Shown here: in pieces, positions 61,679 to 64,000 of the stretch
How the letters are laid out: the number at the start of each line of letters is the position of its first letter
Numbering within the stretch: the stretch's first letter is position 1
Assembly: GCF_900100495.1 (NCBI RefSeq)
Contig: NZ_FNCT01000009.1
Coordinates: forward strand, 1-64,000
DNA length: 64,000 bases
Source of the DNA: Pseudomonas benzenivorans
Lineage (GTDB): Bacteria; Pseudomonadota; Gammaproteobacteria; Pseudomonadales; Pseudomonadaceae
Direction: 5' to 3'
The notes under the pieces: model-generated
What the model was told of the DNA's origin: nothing
What the model saw: only the letters and a program-made list of their open reading frames with translations
The model's database searches: none
Translations under genes and position numbers: made by a program

Positions 61679-63862
61679 ATGCCAGCCAGCCACCTCAGCC
61701 ACTCCCTGCGCCGCCTGTGGGCGCTGGACAAGTTCAGCTACAGCCTGCGGGTGTTCATCGCCCTCGGCGGCAGCCTGGCGCTGTGCTGGTCGCAGGGCTG
61801 GATGCAGGCGCTGATCCCGCTGTTCCTCGGGGTGATCGCCAGCGCCCTGGCCGAGACCGACGACAGCTGGCAGGGCCGCCTCACCGCCTTGCTGGTGACC
61901 CTCGGCTGCTTCAGCGCGGCGGCCTATACGGTCGAGTTGCTCTTCCCCTATCCCTGGCTGTTCGTCGGCGCCCTGGCGCTGTCGAGTTTCGCCCTGACCA
62001 TGCTCGGCGCCCTCGGCGAGCGCTATGCCACCCTGGGCTCGGCGACCCTGATCCTGGCGATCTACAGCATGATCGGCGTGGAGCAGCGCGGCGGCAGCGC
62101 CGGCCTCTGGCTGGAACCCCTGCTGCTGGTGGCCGGCGCCGCCTGGTACGGGGTGCTGTCGGTGATCTGGAGTGCGCTGTTCGCCAACCAGCCGGTGCAG
62201 CACAGCCTGGCTCGGCTGTTCCGCGAGCTGGGCCGCTACCTCAAGCTCAAGGCCGCGCTGTTCGAGCCGCTGCGCCAACTCGACGTGGAGCAGCGACGGC
62301 TGGCCCTGGCCCGGCAGAACGGCCGGGTGGTGGCGGCGCTGAACGCCGCCAAGGAAGTCATCCTGCACCGCGTCGGCAACGAGCGGCCGGGCGCGAAGGT
62401 CAGGCGCTACCTCAAGCTGTATTTCCTCGCCCAGGACCTCCACGAGCGCGCCAGCTCCTCGCACTACCCCTACAACGAACTGGCCACGGCGTTCTTCCAC
62501 AGCGACGTGCTGTTCCGCTGCCAGCGCCTGCTGCGCCTGCACGGCGAGGCCTGCCAACGCCTGGCCCAGGCCATCGAGCTGCGCCAGGCCTTCGAATACC
62601 GCGAGCTGTGCACCCAGGCGCTGGACGATCTGTACGCCTCGCTGCAGCACCTGCGCGGACAGGGCAACCCGGCCTGGCGCGATCTGCTGCGCTCTCTCGG
62701 CGCCCTGGCCGGCAACCTCGCCAGCCTCGACCAGCTGCTCGGCAATGCGAGCAACCCCGACGCCCTGGCCGAGGAGCAGGACAGCAGCCTGCTGGACCGC
62801 GAGCCGCACTCGCTGAAGGAGGTCTGGGAACGCCTGCGTCAACAGCTGACGCCGACCTCGCTGCTGTTCCGTCACGCCCTGCGCCTGGCCATCGCCCTGG
62901 CCGCCGGCTACGGCGTGCTGCACTGGATTCACCCGGCCCAGGGCTACTGGATCCTGCTGACCACGGTGTTCGTCTGCCAGCCGAACTACGGCGCCACCCG
63001 CCTCAAGCTGGTGCAACGGATCGCCGGCACGGTGCTCGGCCTGCTGGCCGGCTGGGCGCTGTTCGACCTGTTCCCCGACCCGCTGGTGCAGGCCTTCTTC
63101 GCCGTCGCCGCCGGGGTGGCCTTCTTCGCCACCCGCAGCAGCCGCTACACCCTGGCCACCGCGGCGATCACCCTGCTGGTGCTGTTCTGCTTCAACCAGG
63201 TCGGCGACGGCTACGGGCTGATCGTCCCGCGCCTGGTCGACACCCTGCTCGGCAGCCTGATCGCCGGCCTCGCGGTGTTCCTGATCCTGCCGGACTGGCA
63301 GGGTCGCCGGCTCAACCGCATGCTGGCCAGCACCCTCAGCTGCAGCAGCACCTACCTGCGCCAGATCATCCAGCAGTACGCCAGCGGCAAGCGCGACGAC
63401 CTGGCTTACCGCCTGGCCCGGCGCAACGCGCACAACGCCGAGGCCGCACTGTCCACCACCCTCGGCAACATGCTCATGGAGCCCGGGCATTTCCGCAAGG
63501 AAGCGGACATCGGTTTCCGCTTCCTGGTGCTCTCGCACACCCTGCTGAGCTACCTCTCCGGCCTCGGCGCGCACCGCGGCGAAAGCCTGCCGACCGCGGC
63601 GCAGAGCCGTCTGCTGGGCAACGCCGGACGCCTGGCGGAGAGCCTGGACGGCATCGCCCGCAGCCTGGCCGAGGATCGTCCGGTGGCCATCCACAGCGAT
63701 GCCGAGGAACAACTGGCGAGCGAGCTGGAGCAACTGCCCGAGGATCTCGACGATCGGCAACGCCTGGTACAGACGCAACTGGCGCTGATCTGCCGGCAAC
63801 TCGGCCCGCTGCGTACCCTGGTCGCGCACCTGCTCAAGGAGCGCAGCGTCAGCAGCGGCTAA
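61679..63862 (+). CDS. FUSC family inner-membrane protein, YccS/YhfK type
   Basis: 727 residues. Two blocks of membrane helices (about 20-150 and 395-520) separated by a cytoplasmic domain, then a C-terminal cytoplasmic domain, as in YccS. FUSC proteins are linked to efflux of aromatic carboxylates or membrane stress; a specific substrate is not known. It is divergent from nfeD, and its stop overlaps the next, oppositely oriented gene by 4 bases. Confidence 0.87.
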   Translation: MPASHLSHSLRRLWALDKFSYSLRVFIALGGSLALCWSQGWMQALIPLFLGVIASALAETDDSWQGRLTALLVTLGCFSAAAYTVELLFPYPWLFVGALALSSFALTMLGALGERYATLGSATLILAIYSMIGVEQRGGSAGLWLEPLLLVAGAAWYGVLSVIWSALFANQPVQHSLARLFRELGRYLKLKAALFEPLRQLDVEQRRLALARQNGRVVAALNAAKEVILHRVGNERPGAKVRRYLKLYFLAQDLHERASSSHYPYNELATAFFHSDVLFRCQRLLRLHGEACQRLAQAIELRQAFEYRELCTQALDDLYASLQHLRGQGNPAWRDLLRSLGALAGNLASLDQLLGNASNPDALAEEQDSSLLDREPHSLKEVWERLRQQLTPTSLLFRHALRLAIALAAGYGVLHWIHPAQGYWILLTTVFVCQPNYGATRLKLVQRIAGTVLGLLAGWALFDLFPDPLVQAFFAVAAGVAFFATRSSRYTLATAAITLLVLFCFNQVGDGYGLIVPRLVDTLLGSLIAGLAVFLILPDWQGRRLNRMLASTLSCSSTYLRQIIQQYASGKRDDLAYRLARRNAHNAEAALSTTLGNMLMEPGHFRKEADIGFRFLVLSHTLLSYLSGLGAHRGESLPTAAQSRLLGNAGRLAESLDGIARSLAEDRPVAIHSDAEEQLASELEQLPEDLDDRQRLVQTQLALICRQLGPLRTLVAHLLKERSVSSG

Positions 63863-64000
63863 CGCAGCAGCGCGGCGAGCGCATGGATCTCCTCCCAGTG
63901 CTGGCTGACCAGGCCGAGGCAACCATCCGCCGCCACTTCGTCGTGCGGCGCGCTCAGCTTGGCGTATGCCGTCAGCTCGGCGAGCGGCGGCAGCTCGGCG
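63859..64000 (-). CDS. C-terminal end of an unidentified gene (cut by window edge)
   Basis: The last 46 codons of a minus-strand reading frame (ending SQHWEEIHALAALLR) run to the right edge. Codon composition resembles neighbouring genes. Nothing in this piece identifies the product; the stop overlaps the FUSC gene by 4 bases. Confidence 0.5.
   Translation of the reverse strand, partial: AELPPLAELTAYAKLSAPHDEVAADGCLGLVSQHWEEIHALAALLR

Overview
The window is chromosomal DNA from a high-GC Pseudomonas. The evidence is long collinear blocks in the order known from P. aeruginosa (agt – djlA/murU/amgK – lptD-surA-pdxA-rsmA-apaGH-glpE – prkA cassette – cca/folK/folB/plsY/tsaD/rpsU/dnaG/rpoD/rmcA), Pseudomonas-type REP repeats, a perfect GacA box and Crc/Hfq-type leader motifs. 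The species was not determined. No phage, insertion sequence, CRISPR or plasmid genes were seen; the mobile component is limited to small palindromic repeats.

Layout. (1) 1-9781, minus strand: GABA/5-aminovalerate uptake and catabolism. The two-component genes agtS-agtR come first, then the ABC transporter agtABCD, then gabD and gabT (cut by the left edge). (2) 9923-13573: a DUF3530 hydrolase-like protein, then minus-strand amgK-murU-djlA (peptidoglycan recycling and a DnaJ-type co-chaperone). (3) 13699-21356: lptD-surA, pdxA-rsmA-apaG-apaH-glpE. (4) 21639-28410: prkA / DUF444 / SpoVR stress cassette, a small lipoprotein, cca. (5) 28410-39717: a 216-bp MITE-like repeat, folB-folK, plsY, tsaD, the rpsU-dnaG-rpoD macromolecular synthesis operon (yqeY is not between rpsU and dnaG), the four-PAS GGDEF-EAL protein RmcA and a tRNA with CAU anticodon. 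(6) 39866-46162: a sigma-54 activator, then a GntP-type permease and CoA-transferase behind a recognisable -24/-12 promoter with two upstream inverted repeats, then an OprD-type porin. (7) 46282-49571: a ureohydrolase (SpeB type) with a PotF-like binding protein and a divergent LysR regulator, next to a decayed copy of the speB 3' end. (8) 49657-53521: FMN reductase, a pentapeptide-repeat two-TM potassium channel, an AraC/GyrI-like regulator, an Rsm-type small RNA gene, and a divergent endonuclease I-like protein. (9) 53707-64000: pckA, hslO, ald, a cysteine synthase-glutaredoxin fusion, slipin + NfeD, a YccS-type FUSC protein and a truncated gene.

How it works together. Several loci handle poor nitrogen/carbon sources (GABA/5-aminovalerate, a short-chain hydroxy/keto acid, a guanidino compound, alanine, gluconeogenesis). 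Four of these genes (agtA, agtB, the GntP permease, the porin) carry AANAANAA motifs at the ribosome binding site, the known mark of Hfq/Crc catabolite repression.

The least obvious item is an unannotated minus-strand small RNA (about 52692-52566). It has seven GGA motifs, a GC-rich terminator, and an 18-bp perfect GacA box exactly 44 bp upstream of a -10 element. I read it as an RsmX/Y/Z-class RNA of the Gac/Rsm pathway.
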